DNA of 64,000 bases from Acidaminobacterium chupaoyuni. GTDB lineage: Bacteria > Bacillota > Clostridia > Oscillospirales > Butyricicoccaceae. The DNA lies in assembly GCA_047936785.1 (NCBI GenBank), contig CP176394.1; one strand, 5' to 3'. Below are positions 17,549-25,863 of this stretch, piece by piece; position 1 is the first letter of the stretch; each line of letters starts with the position of its first letter. Below the pieces are notes generated by a model that saw only the letters and a program-made list of their open reading frames with translations, was not told the origin of the DNA and made no database searches. The position numbers were made by a program, and so were the translations under genes.

Positions 17549-19826
17549 CAAAGTATTGAAAACCATTGCCGCGCTGCTTTTGATCGCGATCGTGGCTTGG
17601 GGAACCGGAAAAGTGGCGGAAGTATTTGATCTGGGTATTAATGAAGGATATCGGCCTACACTTACCGATGACTGGCAAAAAGATTCTGCCGCGGCATCAG
17701 ACATCGCCCAAAAAATGAATGAAATACTGGCGCTTGCCGAGCCGCAGGCAGATGTGGCGAAGATCACCGCCGGTGAGACGCTCGAAAAAGATCAGCTGCT
17801 GGGAAGATGGCAGGAATTATACGGCGATAAGTGGGCATCTTTTTTTGGACAGTATCAGGAACAGGAACTTAAAAACAGCGGTAAAAATGTTGAATATGAA
17901 GATTATCGCCTTGACAGCGCGGATATCCTGATTGAAAAAACGCCCAAGGGAAAAATCATCGCCTCTTTAAAAACAGAAGACCTCAGCCAGGCGCAGAAAG
18001 AATTTGAAGAAAAATATCGCGAAGAAACGCAGGCTTTCGCGCAGGCAGAGATCGACCGGCAGCTGAAAGACGCCGAAAGACAGACCTACAAGCGTGAGCA
18101 GCTGATGAAAGAAGAAAACATTAAATTTTTCATCCAGAATGGCGGAACGGTTTTAAAAAATGCTTCTGAAGACGCGAAAGAATATGAATCACAACCCGTT
18201 GCGCTGATTATCAACGGCCGTCAATGCGCGATCAAAACAGGCGACAAAACCCAGACGATGGATCTTTCGGAATATTACGGTTTCCCGGTGGAGCACGGCT
18301 ATTATTACTCGGGTAGCGGTGAGAATGATATTGCACAGGATGCCGTGATCAGAATCGCCCTGACAGAGCAATATCTTTCGCCGATCACAGAAGAGCTGAG
18401 CAAAAACTATGAGATCACGATGAAATATGCAAAAAGCCTGTCGGCGGCGCTGCTGGCGGCCATGGTGCTTTTTATCTATCTGACAGTGGTTTGCGGAAGA
18501 AAGGAACGCCGCGGCGAAGTGCAGATGCAATGGATCGACGCGATTTTCACCGAGATCAATTTAGCGGTTCTGGCGACAGCCTGTGTGGGGTATGCCTATG
18601 CCATATATGGCTTGATAAGGTATCAAAACCGGCAGTTTGTTGTGCCTTGTGCCGCAGTTTTCGCCACCGTTATTTTTGCCCTTTATTATTCATGCGTCAG
18701 ATTGCTCAAGAACAGAACTTTTTTGAAAAACAGCCTCATTTATCGGGTATGCGCCTGGGTCTGCCGCATGATCCGCAATGGAACCGTGAAGGTCTATCAT
18801 GCGTTGACGGCCGATGCCGTGCCGAAAAACATTGTATGGGCGGTGGTGATCTATGGCGCGCTGTGTATGCTTTTGGCCATTGTTTTCCCCTTATCCATCG
18901 CGCTGATCATCGTAACGGCTGTTTATGCTTATCGCCGCGCGGTTTCCTATCAAAAAATCTGCAAGGGCATTGATGAAATTCGAAACGGGAATATGGATTA
19001 TAAAATCGATGTGCAGGGCGATAAGGTTTTTATTGCGCTGGCAGATAAGATCAATGGTCTGGGTGAAGGGCTGAACGCCGCCGTTGAGCAGGAACTCAAA
19101 AGCGAGCGCATGAAATCGGAACTGATCACCAATGTTTCTCATGATATCCGCACCCCGCTGACTTCGATCATCACCTATGTGGATCTGATCGAAAAAGAAG
19201 GGCTTGGCAGCGAGAACGCACCGGGCTATTTCGAGATTATCGCATCGAAAGCCCAGCGCTTGAAAACCCTCACGGATGATCTGTTCGAGGTTTCAAAAGC
19301 CGCCAGCGGAACGATCCCCATCGAGATCGAAAATGTTGATCTGACATCCTTGCTGAGACAGGGCATGGGGGAACTGGATGACAAGATACAGGAATCACAG
19401 CTGGATTTCCGGTTCAAAGTTCCCGCGGAACGCGTGTGGGTTCGCGCGGATGGCAGGCAGCTGTGGCGTGTGCTGGAAAATCTTTTTTCCAATGTATTTA
19501 AATATGCCATGCGGTCTTCGCGTGTATATGTGGAAATCAGAAAAGAAGAAGCGGAAGTTTGCTTTGAAATGAAGAATATTTCCGCTTATGAACTCAGCGG
19601 TGTGGAAGCTTCGGAACTGACAGATCGTTTTAAACGCGGCGATCTTTCGCGCCAAAGCGAAGGAAGCGGACTGGGGCTTGCCATTGCAAAGAATCTGGTG
19701 GAGCTGCAGCACGGCACCTTTAATATCACCGTTGACGGCGATCTTTTCAAAGTGACGATCACGCTGCCGCGTGGGGAAGCTTGCCAGGCGCCCGCGGAGC
19801 CGCCGCAGGAACCACAGGAAAACTAA
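17517..19826 (+). CDS. Multi-pass sensor histidine kinase
   Basis: 769 residues. One N-terminal membrane segment (about 13-32), a long extracytoplasmic region (about 33-305) rich in charged helices, then about four membrane segments (310-500), a HAMP-like linker, and a HisKA domain with His542 in ITNVSHDIRTPL. HATPase_c follows with N and G boxes, ending in a Pro-rich tail. The TTG start (17517) follows AAAGGTGG at good spacing; ATG 17541 has no ribosome site. The loop-then-four-segments layout is unlike simple two-segment kinases and suggests sensing both outside and in the membrane. Confidence 0.88.
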   Translation: MDTKSKNWMYSKVLKTIAALLLIAIVAWGTGKVAEVFDLGINEGYRPTLTDDWQKDSAAASDIAQKMNEILALAEPQADVAKITAGETLEKDQLLGRWQELYGDKWASFFGQYQEQELKNSGKNVEYEDYRLDSADILIEKTPKGKIIASLKTEDLSQAQKEFEEKYREETQAFAQAEIDRQLKDAERQTYKREQLMKEENIKFFIQNGGTVLKNASEDAKEYESQPVALIINGRQCAIKTGDKTQTMDLSEYYGFPVEHGYYYSGSGENDIAQDAVIRIALTEQYLSPITEELSKNYEITMKYAKSLSAALLAAMVLFIYLTVVCGRKERRGEVQMQWIDAIFTEINLAVLATACVGYAYAIYGLIRYQNRQFVVPCAAVFATVIFALYYSCVRLLKNRTFLKNSLIYRVCAWVCRMIRNGTVKVYHALTADAVPKNIVWAVVIYGALCMLLAIVFPLSIALIIVTAVYAYRRAVSYQKICKGIDEIRNGNMDYKIDVQGDKVFIALADKINGLGEGLNAAVEQELKSERMKSELITNVSHDIRTPLTSIITYVDLIEKEGLGSENAPGYFEIIASKAQRLKTLTDDLFEVSKAASGTIPIEIENVDLTSLLRQGMGELDDKIQESQLDFRFKVPAERVWVRADGRQLWRVLENLFSNVFKYAMRSSRVYVEIRKEEAEVCFEMKNISAYELSGVEASELTDRFKRGDLSRQSEGSGLGLAIAKNLVELQHGTFNITVDGDLFKVTITLPRGEACQAPAEPPQEPQEN

Positions 19827-19832
19827 AAACAT

Positions 19833-19878
19833 AAAAAAGGTCATGAGCCGGATCGTTCGGGGCTCATGGCCTTTTTAT
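19833..19878 (+). terminator. Kinase operon terminator
   Basis: AAAAAGG.CATGAGCC pairs with GGCTCATG.CCTTTTT around a GATCGTTCGG loop, followed by T-rich sequence. Confidence 0.88.
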
Positions 19879-19883
19879 TTTGT

Positions 19884-19912
19884 TTGAACTGTATCTGCGG
19901 CTGTGGTAAGAT
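19884..19912 (+). promoter_or_regulatory. SigA-type promoter
   Basis: TTGAAC (19884-19889), 17-bp spacer, TAAGAT (19907-19912), just after the kinase terminator and 41 bp before the YlmH-like gene. Confidence 0.65.
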
Positions 19913-19953
19913 AAAAACAATTGAAAAGATGAGAAAAGAAGGAGAACGATCGG

Positions 19954-20742
19954 GTGAAACGCGAAAATTTCTATGCGCTGGCACAAAATGCCGATGAAAA
20001 GCTGTTGATCGGCAAACTGCTGGATAAAGCAGAGCAGGCGGAAAAATATGACAGGTTGATCACAACAGCTTTTTTAGATCTGCGCCAGCAAGAGCTTTTT
20101 TGCCGACTGATGAGCACAAACCGGCAAAAATTCATTTTAAGCGGCGGTTTTGAAGGCGCGGAACGCCGCGCAGCCATCTTTTTGCCTTCTTATTGGGAAG
20201 AAAGCGATTTGACAGAAGAAGATCTTCCGTTTTCTGCGCTGAGGATTCAGAATAAAGCAAAAAAAGAACTGAGCCACCGCGATTATCTGGGCTCTCTGAT
20301 GAGCCTTGGCATACGCCGCGAGATGATAGGCGATATTCTGGTATCGGAGGAACAGGCCGATCTGTTCGTGATGAAAGAAATGACGGAATTTCTCTTGCAG
20401 AATTTAGAGAAAGCTTCGAATGTAACATTGGCGGTGAAACCCGTTGCGCTGAATGAAGTAACGGTTCCGCAAATAAAAATGAAAGTGATGAAAGACACCG
20501 TGGCATCGCTGCGGCTGGATGCGATTTTGACCATTGCGTTTTCCATGTCGCGCGGCAACGCGGCGGAATGGATCCGCAAGGGTGCGGTGGAAGTGAACGG
20601 CCTTGCGGCCACAAAGGCCGATATGGCGGTGAAAGAAGGCGATCGGCTTACTTTGCGAGGGAAGGGAAAAGCGATTTTATCTTTCGTAGGGGGAACATCC
20701 AAAAAAGGAAGAACGATCGTGGAGATCCAGCGATTGATTTAG
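19954..20742 (+). CDS. ylmH: YlmH-like S4-domain RNA-binding protein
   Basis: 262 residues. The C-terminal S4 domain is visible (LDAILTIAFSMSRGNAAEWI through VEVNGLAATKADMAVKEGD), and the middle has the YlmH motif GAERRAAIFLPSYW. YlmH proteins bind ribosomal/tRNA complexes in quality control. GTG 19954 follows AAGGAG at 10 bases. YlmH is usually in the division gene cluster near divIVA; here it stands alone with its own promoter. Confidence 0.85.
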   Translation: MKRENFYALAQNADEKLLIGKLLDKAEQAEKYDRLITTAFLDLRQQELFCRLMSTNRQKFILSGGFEGAERRAAIFLPSYWEESDLTEEDLPFSALRIQNKAKKELSHRDYLGSLMSLGIRREMIGDILVSEEQADLFVMKEMTEFLLQNLEKASNVTLAVKPVALNEVTVPQIKMKVMKDTVASLRLDAILTIAFSMSRGNAAEWIRKGAVEVNGLAATKADMAVKEGDRLTLRGKGKAILSFVGGTSKKGRTIVEIQRLI

Positions 20743-20772
20743 GCGTGATGGTGAGAAGATGCTGAAATGTAG

Positions 20773-20791
20773 GGGGGAGAAGAACTCCCCC
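20773..20791. repeat. GC-rich hairpin between convergent genes
   Basis: GGGGGAG (20773-20779) pairs with CTCCCCC (20785-20791) over AAGAA. No T run on either strand, so it is at best a weak bidirectional terminator between the S4 gene and the Cys-rich gene. Confidence 0.55.
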
Positions 20792-20801
20792 GGACGGCCT
20801 A

Positions 20802-21044
20802 TCAGCAGCAGCGGCCGCGGCAGCAGGAAGAAACCGCTGTGCCGGGGATCATTGCTTTGATAGAGGCGGAAATTTCCTTTAACACACTGAGGGTGTCTTG
20901 GCAGCAGTCTAATTCTGTATATCCCGGGCCATAATAGATCTGCATCGGGACATCTACATAGCGCGTGCAGTAGCAAACGGTTTCATAGGAAGAAACGGCC
21001 TGCGCGCATTGTCTGCGGCAGCAGCAAGAGTTACAGCATCTCAT
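20802..21044 (-). CDS. Cysteine-rich small protein, possible spore coat component
   Basis: 80 residues with 14 cysteines in CC pairs and CCC runs at both ends (MRCCNSCCCRRQC at the start, SCCRGRCC at the end) around a Tyr/Gly-rich middle (QIYYGPGYTELDCC). No signal peptide. This composition recalls crosslinked coat proteins of spore formers, or a metallothionein-like protein. ATG 21044 follows GGTGAG on the minus strand. No family could be named. A perfect inverted repeat and a SigK/SigE-like -10 (CATATAGT) lie upstream; sporulation control is inferred. Confidence 0.62.
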   Translation of the reverse strand: MRCCNSCCCRRQCAQAVSSYETVCYCTRYVDVPMQIYYGPGYTELDCCQDTLSVLKEISASIKAMIPGTAVSSCCRGRCC

Positions 21045-21067
21045 AATCTCACCATCACAAAATAGAA

Positions 21068-21089
21068 TAAGCGCAAGGGAATGCGCTTA
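21068..21089 (-). repeat. Inverted repeat in leader of the Cys-rich gene
   Basis: TAAGCGCA (21068-21075) and TGCGCTTA (21082-21089) are perfect complements around AGGGAA. It lies 24-45 bp upstream of the Cys-rich start, so it could be an operator or a 5'-end stability hairpin. Confidence 0.6.
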
Positions 21090-21125
21090 CCACACTATAT
21101 GTCTGTAAAAATTTTTTGCCACTGT

Positions 21126-21154
21126 TTGACAGAAAATGATATAACAGGTATACT
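21126..21154 (+). promoter_or_regulatory. Strong SigA-type promoter
   Basis: TTGACA (21126-21131), exact 17-bp spacer, TATACT (21149-21154), 52 bp before the DMT transporter start. Nearly consensus. Confidence 0.88.
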
Positions 21155-21205
21155 ATATAATGCGTCTGTATTCATATGGAAAAAATTTGATTTTGGTTGG
21201 TATGT

Positions 21206-22126
21206 ATGGAAAAAAATAAAAAACTTTTTTATGACCTTGTTTTAGTGACAACGGCGCTGATTTGGGGCGTTTCGTTCGTCTGGGTCAAAAGCGTGCTCAA
21301 CGCGGGGATGGACAGCAGCTTCTTCCTGTTTGTGCGCTATCTGCTGGCTTCTTTGATCTGGCTTCCGTTTTGTGTGAAAGATCTGAGCCATATTACGCGC
21401 CGCCAACTGTTGATGGGGGTCATTGTCGGCCTGTTCTTATATGGCGGCATGCTGGTTCAAACCATCGGGCTGGGCAGCACCACCCCTTCCAACAGCGCTT
21501 TCATCACCACCTCTTATGTGGTATGCACACCGTTTGTCACCTGGCTGATTTTGCGGCGCAGGCCGCACAAGAAGGTTTATTTCTGCGCGGCGCTCTGCTT
21601 TTTGGGCGTTTATATCCTGACCCGCGTTCCCGGCGAAGCGTTTTCGCTTTCTTTGGGTGATGGGCTTACGCTGATCTCTGCGCTGCTTTTCGCCATGCAG
21701 ATGACTTTTTTATTCCGTTTCAGCCCGCATATCCCCACAAAGCTTTTGGCCTTTTTGCCTCAGGCAACGGCGGCGTTCCTCTGCTTTATCACGGCGATGC
21801 TTAACAACACCATCTCTTTCAAAGGGGTCGAGATCGAAAAGGCGCTGGGGCCCATTATGCTGGTGGTGTTTGTGGCCACCATCGGCGCGGGATATCTGCA
21901 GACACTGGGGCAGAAACATGTGGAACCTTCACGCGCGGCCATCATTTTTTCGCTGGAATCGGTGTTTGCCTGTATGGCTTCTGTTCTGATGGGCTATGAA
22001 CATTTAACGGTGAATCTTGTGATCGGCGGTCTGATCATTGTGGCTTCCATTGTGTATGTTGAGCTCCCCGAGCGGAAAAAAGAAAAACAAACGGAAACGG
22101 TTCCCGCCGAACCCTCTGTAAAATAG
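21206..22126 (+). CDS. EamA/DMT-family exporter
   Basis: 306 residues, about ten membrane segments in two EamA halves (LIWGVSFVWVKSVLNAG near the start; PSRAAIIFSLESVFACMASVLMGYE in the second half). Exports small metabolites; the substrate cannot be told. ATG (MEKNKK) is used because the in-frame TTG three codons upstream has no better ribosome site; neither has a good one. Charged C-terminal tail in the cytoplasm. Single gene between its own promoter and terminator. Confidence 0.88.
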   Translation: MEKNKKLFYDLVLVTTALIWGVSFVWVKSVLNAGMDSSFFLFVRYLLASLIWLPFCVKDLSHITRRQLLMGVIVGLFLYGGMLVQTIGLGSTTPSNSAFITTSYVVCTPFVTWLILRRRPHKKVYFCAALCFLGVYILTRVPGEAFSLSLGDGLTLISALLFAMQMTFLFRFSPHIPTKLLAFLPQATAAFLCFITAMLNNTISFKGVEIEKALGPIMLVVFVATIGAGYLQTLGQKHVEPSRAAIIFSLESVFACMASVLMGYEHLTVNLVIGGLIIVASIVYVELPERKKEKQTETVPAEPSVK

Positions 22127-22137
22127 AAAATTCCGCA

Positions 22138-22173
22138 AAGACGAGGCAGCAAAAAGCCTCGTCTTGTTTTTTT
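22138..22173 (+). terminator. Rho-independent terminator
   Basis: AAGACGAGGC (22138-22147) pairs with GCCTCGTCTT (22156-22165), then GTTTTTTT. Confidence 0.9.
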
Positions 22174-22198
22174 AAAGCGGCTGAGAAGCGCTCTTCGG

Positions 22199-22227
22199 TT
22201 GACGAAAATGCAAAATTCCAGTATAAT
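22199..22227 (+). promoter_or_regulatory. SigA-type promoter with long leader
   Basis: TTGACG (22199-22204), 17-bp spacer, TATAAT (22222-22227). The lipoprotein start is about 145 nt further on. The leader contains GCATTTTTC/GAGAAAATGC as a possible small hairpin. Confidence 0.75.
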
Positions 22228-22373
22228 ATTCAAATAGTTTGAAAGAGCAGGGGAATATTATAGAAAAGAGCATTTTTCAAACCGAGAAAATGCCGAGATT
22301 ATATTGCTTGAAACAGAAATGGTTCTATGGAAACTTTTATCATTGAGATCCCTGTGAGCGAGTAGGAGGCTCT

Positions 22374-23198
22374 ATGCAAAAGCAATTTTTTAAATCTGCC
22401 GTTTTTCTGGCGGCGATGTTATGTTTGGGGCTGCTGGGCGGATGCAGCACGGTTCAGTTTAAATCGCCCGAAGAACAGCCGGCGCTGGCCGCCAAAAACA
22501 GCGACACCGATGCACAGGAAGAAAGCCTGGATCTGAAAGTGAAAAGTCTGGAATATGAAGACCAGCTGGTGCTTCCTTCCGGGGCTGTGGCCGCTGTTTA
22601 TCATGCCGAACTTCCGCAGTTTGAAGAAACCGGAAGCAAAAAGGTGATTTTGAAAAAAATCAATGAATATTATGAAGAAGAGCTGAAGGCTTTACAGCAG
22701 GATTGCGAAAGCTATTTTAATCAGATCCGCAGCGCATATGGCGCAACATGGGAAACCTCGGCGGTGGCGGTGGCCGATTACCGCGTGGATTTCACCTATC
22801 GGATGGTGGAATCGACTTCTGATAAGATCAGCTTTGTGCGCAGCTATGTTTATAACGATGTGAACATGAAACAGAAGCAGGTTTTTTCGGCGGAAACCTT
22901 TGATTGCTCCACCGGATGGCCGCTGAAGCTGAGTGAAATGTTCGGCAATGAGGTGGCGAAGGTCAACAAAACCATGGAAGAGCAGATTGGAAAATGGTGT
23001 GAGGCAAACACCGTTGACCGCAAAACACTGGAAGCGTTTGACCTGACTTCAAAGGAATACAGCTTTGCCCTGAGCAGAGATACTTTATATTTGTGCCTTG
23101 ATGAAAAAGGCGTTTCCGGTTCTACCCCCGGCGCCCGTCTGGTCGAAATTCCAACTACCGCCATCGAGAGTTTGCTTCGCGTAAAAACTTCAAAATAA
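22374..23198 (+). CDS. Lipoprotein with DUF3298/DUF4163-like domain
   Basis: 274 residues. Signal peptide and lipobox LLGGC (Cys about 24) anchor it outside. The rest matches the RsiV/PdaC-type pattern: an N-terminal strand-rich DUF4163-like part and a C-terminal DUF3298-like part (STGWPLKLSEMFGN through the Ala/Leu-rich end). In RsiV that domain binds lysozyme; here the ligand is unknown and no anti-sigma part is present. GTAGGAGG ribosome site before ATG 22374. Single-gene unit. Confidence 0.72.
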   Translation: MQKQFFKSAVFLAAMLCLGLLGGCSTVQFKSPEEQPALAAKNSDTDAQEESLDLKVKSLEYEDQLVLPSGAVAAVYHAELPQFEETGSKKVILKKINEYYEEELKALQQDCESYFNQIRSAYGATWETSAVAVADYRVDFTYRMVESTSDKISFVRSYVYNDVNMKQKQVFSAETFDCSTGWPLKLSEMFGNEVAKVNKTMEEQIGKWCEANTVDRKTLEAFDLTSKEYSFALSRDTLYLCLDEKGVSGSTPGARLVEIPTTAIESLLRVKTSK

Positions 23199-23208
23199 GA
23201 AAATGCTG

Positions 23209-23248
23209 AAAAGGCCGCATGAATCATCTGTTCGTGCGCCTTTTTTTT
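23209..23248 (+). terminator. Rho-independent terminator
   Basis: AAAAGGCCGCA pairs with TGCG-CCTTTT (one bulged base) around TGAATCATCTGTTCG, followed by a run of T. Confidence 0.8.
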
Positions 23249-23424
23249 ACAGGCGGCCTGCTTTACGCAAATGCCCATATTTGATAGAATGATAGCAGAA
23301 GTGCCGGAGAAAAAGCCCGTTTTATTTGCGAAAGGTATTGAAAACCCCCTTTTTATTTCCAATGGGGTTATTATAAAATAGGTTTATTATTATTTTGCGT
23401 TGAGCGAACATAAGGAGAAAGACT

Positions 23425-24135
23425 ATGCTGAAAATTGACCATTTAACCAAAACCTATGGCAGCAAAAAAGCAGTCAATGATTTGAATTTATGGATTCATC
23501 CCGGCGAGATTTTCGGGTTCATCGGCCACAATGGGGCGGGCAAAACCACCACTTTAAAAGCCTGCTGCGGCATTTTGGCTTTCGATCAGGGCGAAATTCT
23601 GATCGATGGTCACTCGATTCAAAAAGAACCTTTGCTCTGCAAGCAGCAGATGGCATATATCCCCGATAATCCAGATCTTTATGATTTCATGACAGGGATA
23701 CAATATCTGAATTTTATTGCGGATATTTACCAGATCTCGCAGCAGGATCGTTTGCAGAGGATTCATCAATATGCGGAAGAATTTGAGCTGAAGGATGATC
23801 TGGCTCAGCCGATTTCGGCGTTTTCCCATGGCATGAAACAAAAGCTGGCCATCATTTCCGCTTTGATCCATGAACCCAAACTGCTTTTGATGGATGAGCC
23901 TTTTGTGGGCCTCGATCCCATCGCCACCCACAAGCTCAAGACGATCATGCGCGATATCTGCCAGCGCGGCGGCGCCATTTTCTTTTCGACCCATGTGCTG
24001 GAAGTGGCGGAAAAACTTTGCGACCAGGTGGCGATCATCAAAAACGGCGAACTTATCAAAACGGGAAAAATGGAAGAGGTGCGTGGCGACAGCTCGCTGG
24101 AAAAGGTCTTTTTAGAACTGGAAGAGGAACGGTAA
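23425..24135 (+). CDS. ABC transporter ATP-binding protein (ABC-2 type)
   Basis: 236 residues. Walker A GHNGAGKT, signature SAFSHGMKQK (a degenerate LSGGQ), Walker B LLLMDEP, D-loop VGLD, and switch His in FSTHV. Works with the permease gene 3 bp downstream as a heteromeric exporter. ATG 23425 follows AAGGAGAAAG. Substrate unknown; drug, lipid or peptide export is usual for this group. Confidence 0.92.
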   Translation: MLKIDHLTKTYGSKKAVNDLNLWIHPGEIFGFIGHNGAGKTTTLKACCGILAFDQGEILIDGHSIQKEPLLCKQQMAYIPDNPDLYDFMTGIQYLNFIADIYQISQQDRLQRIHQYAEEFELKDDLAQPISAFSHGMKQKLAIISALIHEPKLLLMDEPFVGLDPIATHKLKTIMRDICQRGGAIFFSTHVLEVAEKLCDQVAIIKNGELIKTGKMEEVRGDSSLEKVFLELEEER

Positions 24136-24138
24136 GCT

Positions 24139-25734
24139 ATGTTAAAAACATTATTGATCTCCCGGATACGCGCGCTGTTTTCGATGGGGTTTCGCTCCAC
24201 CCGAAAAGGCAAGCGCCGTTCGCCCGTTTTCAAAATTCTTATTGGGCTGTTTGCGGTTTACATTTTTGCGTGTTTTCTTTTCATGTTTGGCTCCATGTTT
24301 TCTTCGATCAGCGTATTCGGAGAGATGGGCTTAGGCTGGTTCTATTTCGCAATGGCGGGAATCGTGGCTTTTGCGCTGTGTTTTATCGGCAGCGCCTTTG
24401 CCGTTCAGCAGCAGATCTATGATTCGCATGATAACGAACTGCTGCTGGCGATGCCGATTCCGCCTGCTTATATTTTGGCTTCCCGCCTGATTGCGCTGTA
24501 TCTATTGAACTTCGCAATGGAACTTCTTGTGTTGACCCCTGCCGCGGTGGTTTGGGGGATGCGCTATTCTTTCGGCGCGGTGGAAATCCTGCTTCTTTGC
24601 GTGGTTTCTTTGCTGCTGCCGCTGCTGTCATTGACTTTTTCTTGCATTTTCGGCTGGCTGTTAACGCTTCTGTTAAGCCGCGTGCGCAATAAAAGCATGG
24701 TCAGCATGGTGTTTTCATTGATCTTTTTAGGCGCCTATTTTTATGTGTTTTCTGGCATCAATCGCTATCTTGCGTTGTTTTTGCAGCATGGAGAACAGAT
24801 CGCGGGCACTGTGCGGGCGGCGATCTACCCCGCGTGGTCGTTCGGAACCGTGTTGGCGGATGGCAGCTTATCCGCTTTGCTGGGCTTTGCCTTATGCTGT
24901 GTTCTGCCGTTTTTGCTGGTTTACTTTTTGCTTTCCAAAAGCTTCATCGTCATGGTCACCAGCAAAAGAGGGGTCGCCAAAGTGAAATATCGCGCCAAGG
25001 CTTTGAAATCTTCTTCGCCTTCCAAGGCTTTGCTTCAAAAAGAGCTGCGTCACTTTTTCACCAACGGCATTTACATTATGAACGCGGCTATGGGCAGCAT
25101 TTTTCTGCTGGTGGGCGCCGGTTATCTGCTGATCAAACAGGATGCCGCCGTGCATCTGCTGGGGAATCTTTCGATCCCTTCCGGCTACATAAGCGCTGCC
25201 GTTGCCGCGATGCTTTGCGCGATGGCTTCCACAAACATTGTTTCGGCCCCCAGCATTTCATTGGAAGGTAAAAACCTGTGGCTTGCCCAATCGCTGCCCG
25301 TTTCGCCGAAGACGGTTTTATTTGCAAAAGTGAATTGCCATATGGCGGTCACTTTGCCGCCGGTCCTTCTGGCCGCTGTGGTTTCTTCAATGGTTTTGAA
25401 ACTTGATTTGTCGGGCATTCTGGCCGTGATCCTGGTGCCTTCTGTCATGACATATTTTTGCGCTTTGCTGGGCGTGGTTATGAATCTGCATTTCCCTAGG
25501 ATGGATTATCTTTCGGATGTGGCAGCGGTGAAACAAAGCGCCAGCAGCGTTCTGACCATGTTCTCGGGCCTGGGCGTGCTTGTGGTTCCGGCAGGGGCAT
25601 ATGTTTTGTGGCTTTCGGATATTTTCCGGCCCGATGTGTATCTGTTCCTTTATGGGGTGGTTTTGGCAGCCGGCTGTGTGTGGATGTATCTTTATCTGAA
25701 AACCGCGGGTTCCGAAAGATTTAAAAATCTATAA
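24139..25734 (+). CDS. ABC exporter permease, 531 residues
   Basis: About 12-14 membrane segments, far larger than a six-segment ABC-2 permease, so it probably is a fused double permease. Cytoplasmic basic N-terminus (RSTRKGKRRSP) and a hydrophilic loop near 275-300 (KSFIVMVTSKRGVAKVKYR). Pairs with the ATPase just upstream. No clear terminator follows; a perfect palindrome lies at 25804-25836. Confidence 0.8.
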   Translation: MLKTLLISRIRALFSMGFRSTRKGKRRSPVFKILIGLFAVYIFACFLFMFGSMFSSISVFGEMGLGWFYFAMAGIVAFALCFIGSAFAVQQQIYDSHDNELLLAMPIPPAYILASRLIALYLLNFAMELLVLTPAAVVWGMRYSFGAVEILLLCVVSLLLPLLSLTFSCIFGWLLTLLLSRVRNKSMVSMVFSLIFLGAYFYVFSGINRYLALFLQHGEQIAGTVRAAIYPAWSFGTVLADGSLSALLGFALCCVLPFLLVYFLLSKSFIVMVTSKRGVAKVKYRAKALKSSSPSKALLQKELRHFFTNGIYIMNAAMGSIFLLVGAGYLLIKQDAAVHLLGNLSIPSGYISAAVAAMLCAMASTNIVSAPSISLEGKNLWLAQSLPVSPKTVLFAKVNCHMAVTLPPVLLAAVVSSMVLKLDLSGILAVILVPSVMTYFCALLGVVMNLHFPRMDYLSDVAAVKQSASSVLTMFSGLGVLVVPAGAYVLWLSDIFRPDVYLFLYGVVLAAGCVWMYLYLKTAGSERFKNL

Positions 25735-25803
25735 TCTGTTCTGTGATGAATAGGAAGCGTGGAATGATAAAAATTGGCCGCCGCTGCAGGCGGGCCGTGA
25801 AGT

Positions 25804-25836
25804 TGACAGAATGACCGCCAAGCGGTCATTCTGTCA
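25804..25836. repeat. Perfect 15-bp inverted repeat
   Basis: TGACAGAATGACCGC (25804-25818) and GCGGTCATTCTGTCA (25822-25836) are perfect complements with loop CAA. No T tract follows on the plus strand; a TTGACA (25803-25808) overlaps the left arm. It ends 27 bp before the serine hydrolase start. It could be an operator, a terminator for the opposite direction or an mRNA-stability hairpin. Confidence 0.9.
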
Positions 25837-25863
25837 TATCGGAAAACAAGAGGAGGGCTTTTG

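Noticed and set aside
25803..25836. TTGACA as a promoter for the serine hydrolase
   Set aside because: No -10 at 16-18 bp; the box is part of the palindrome.
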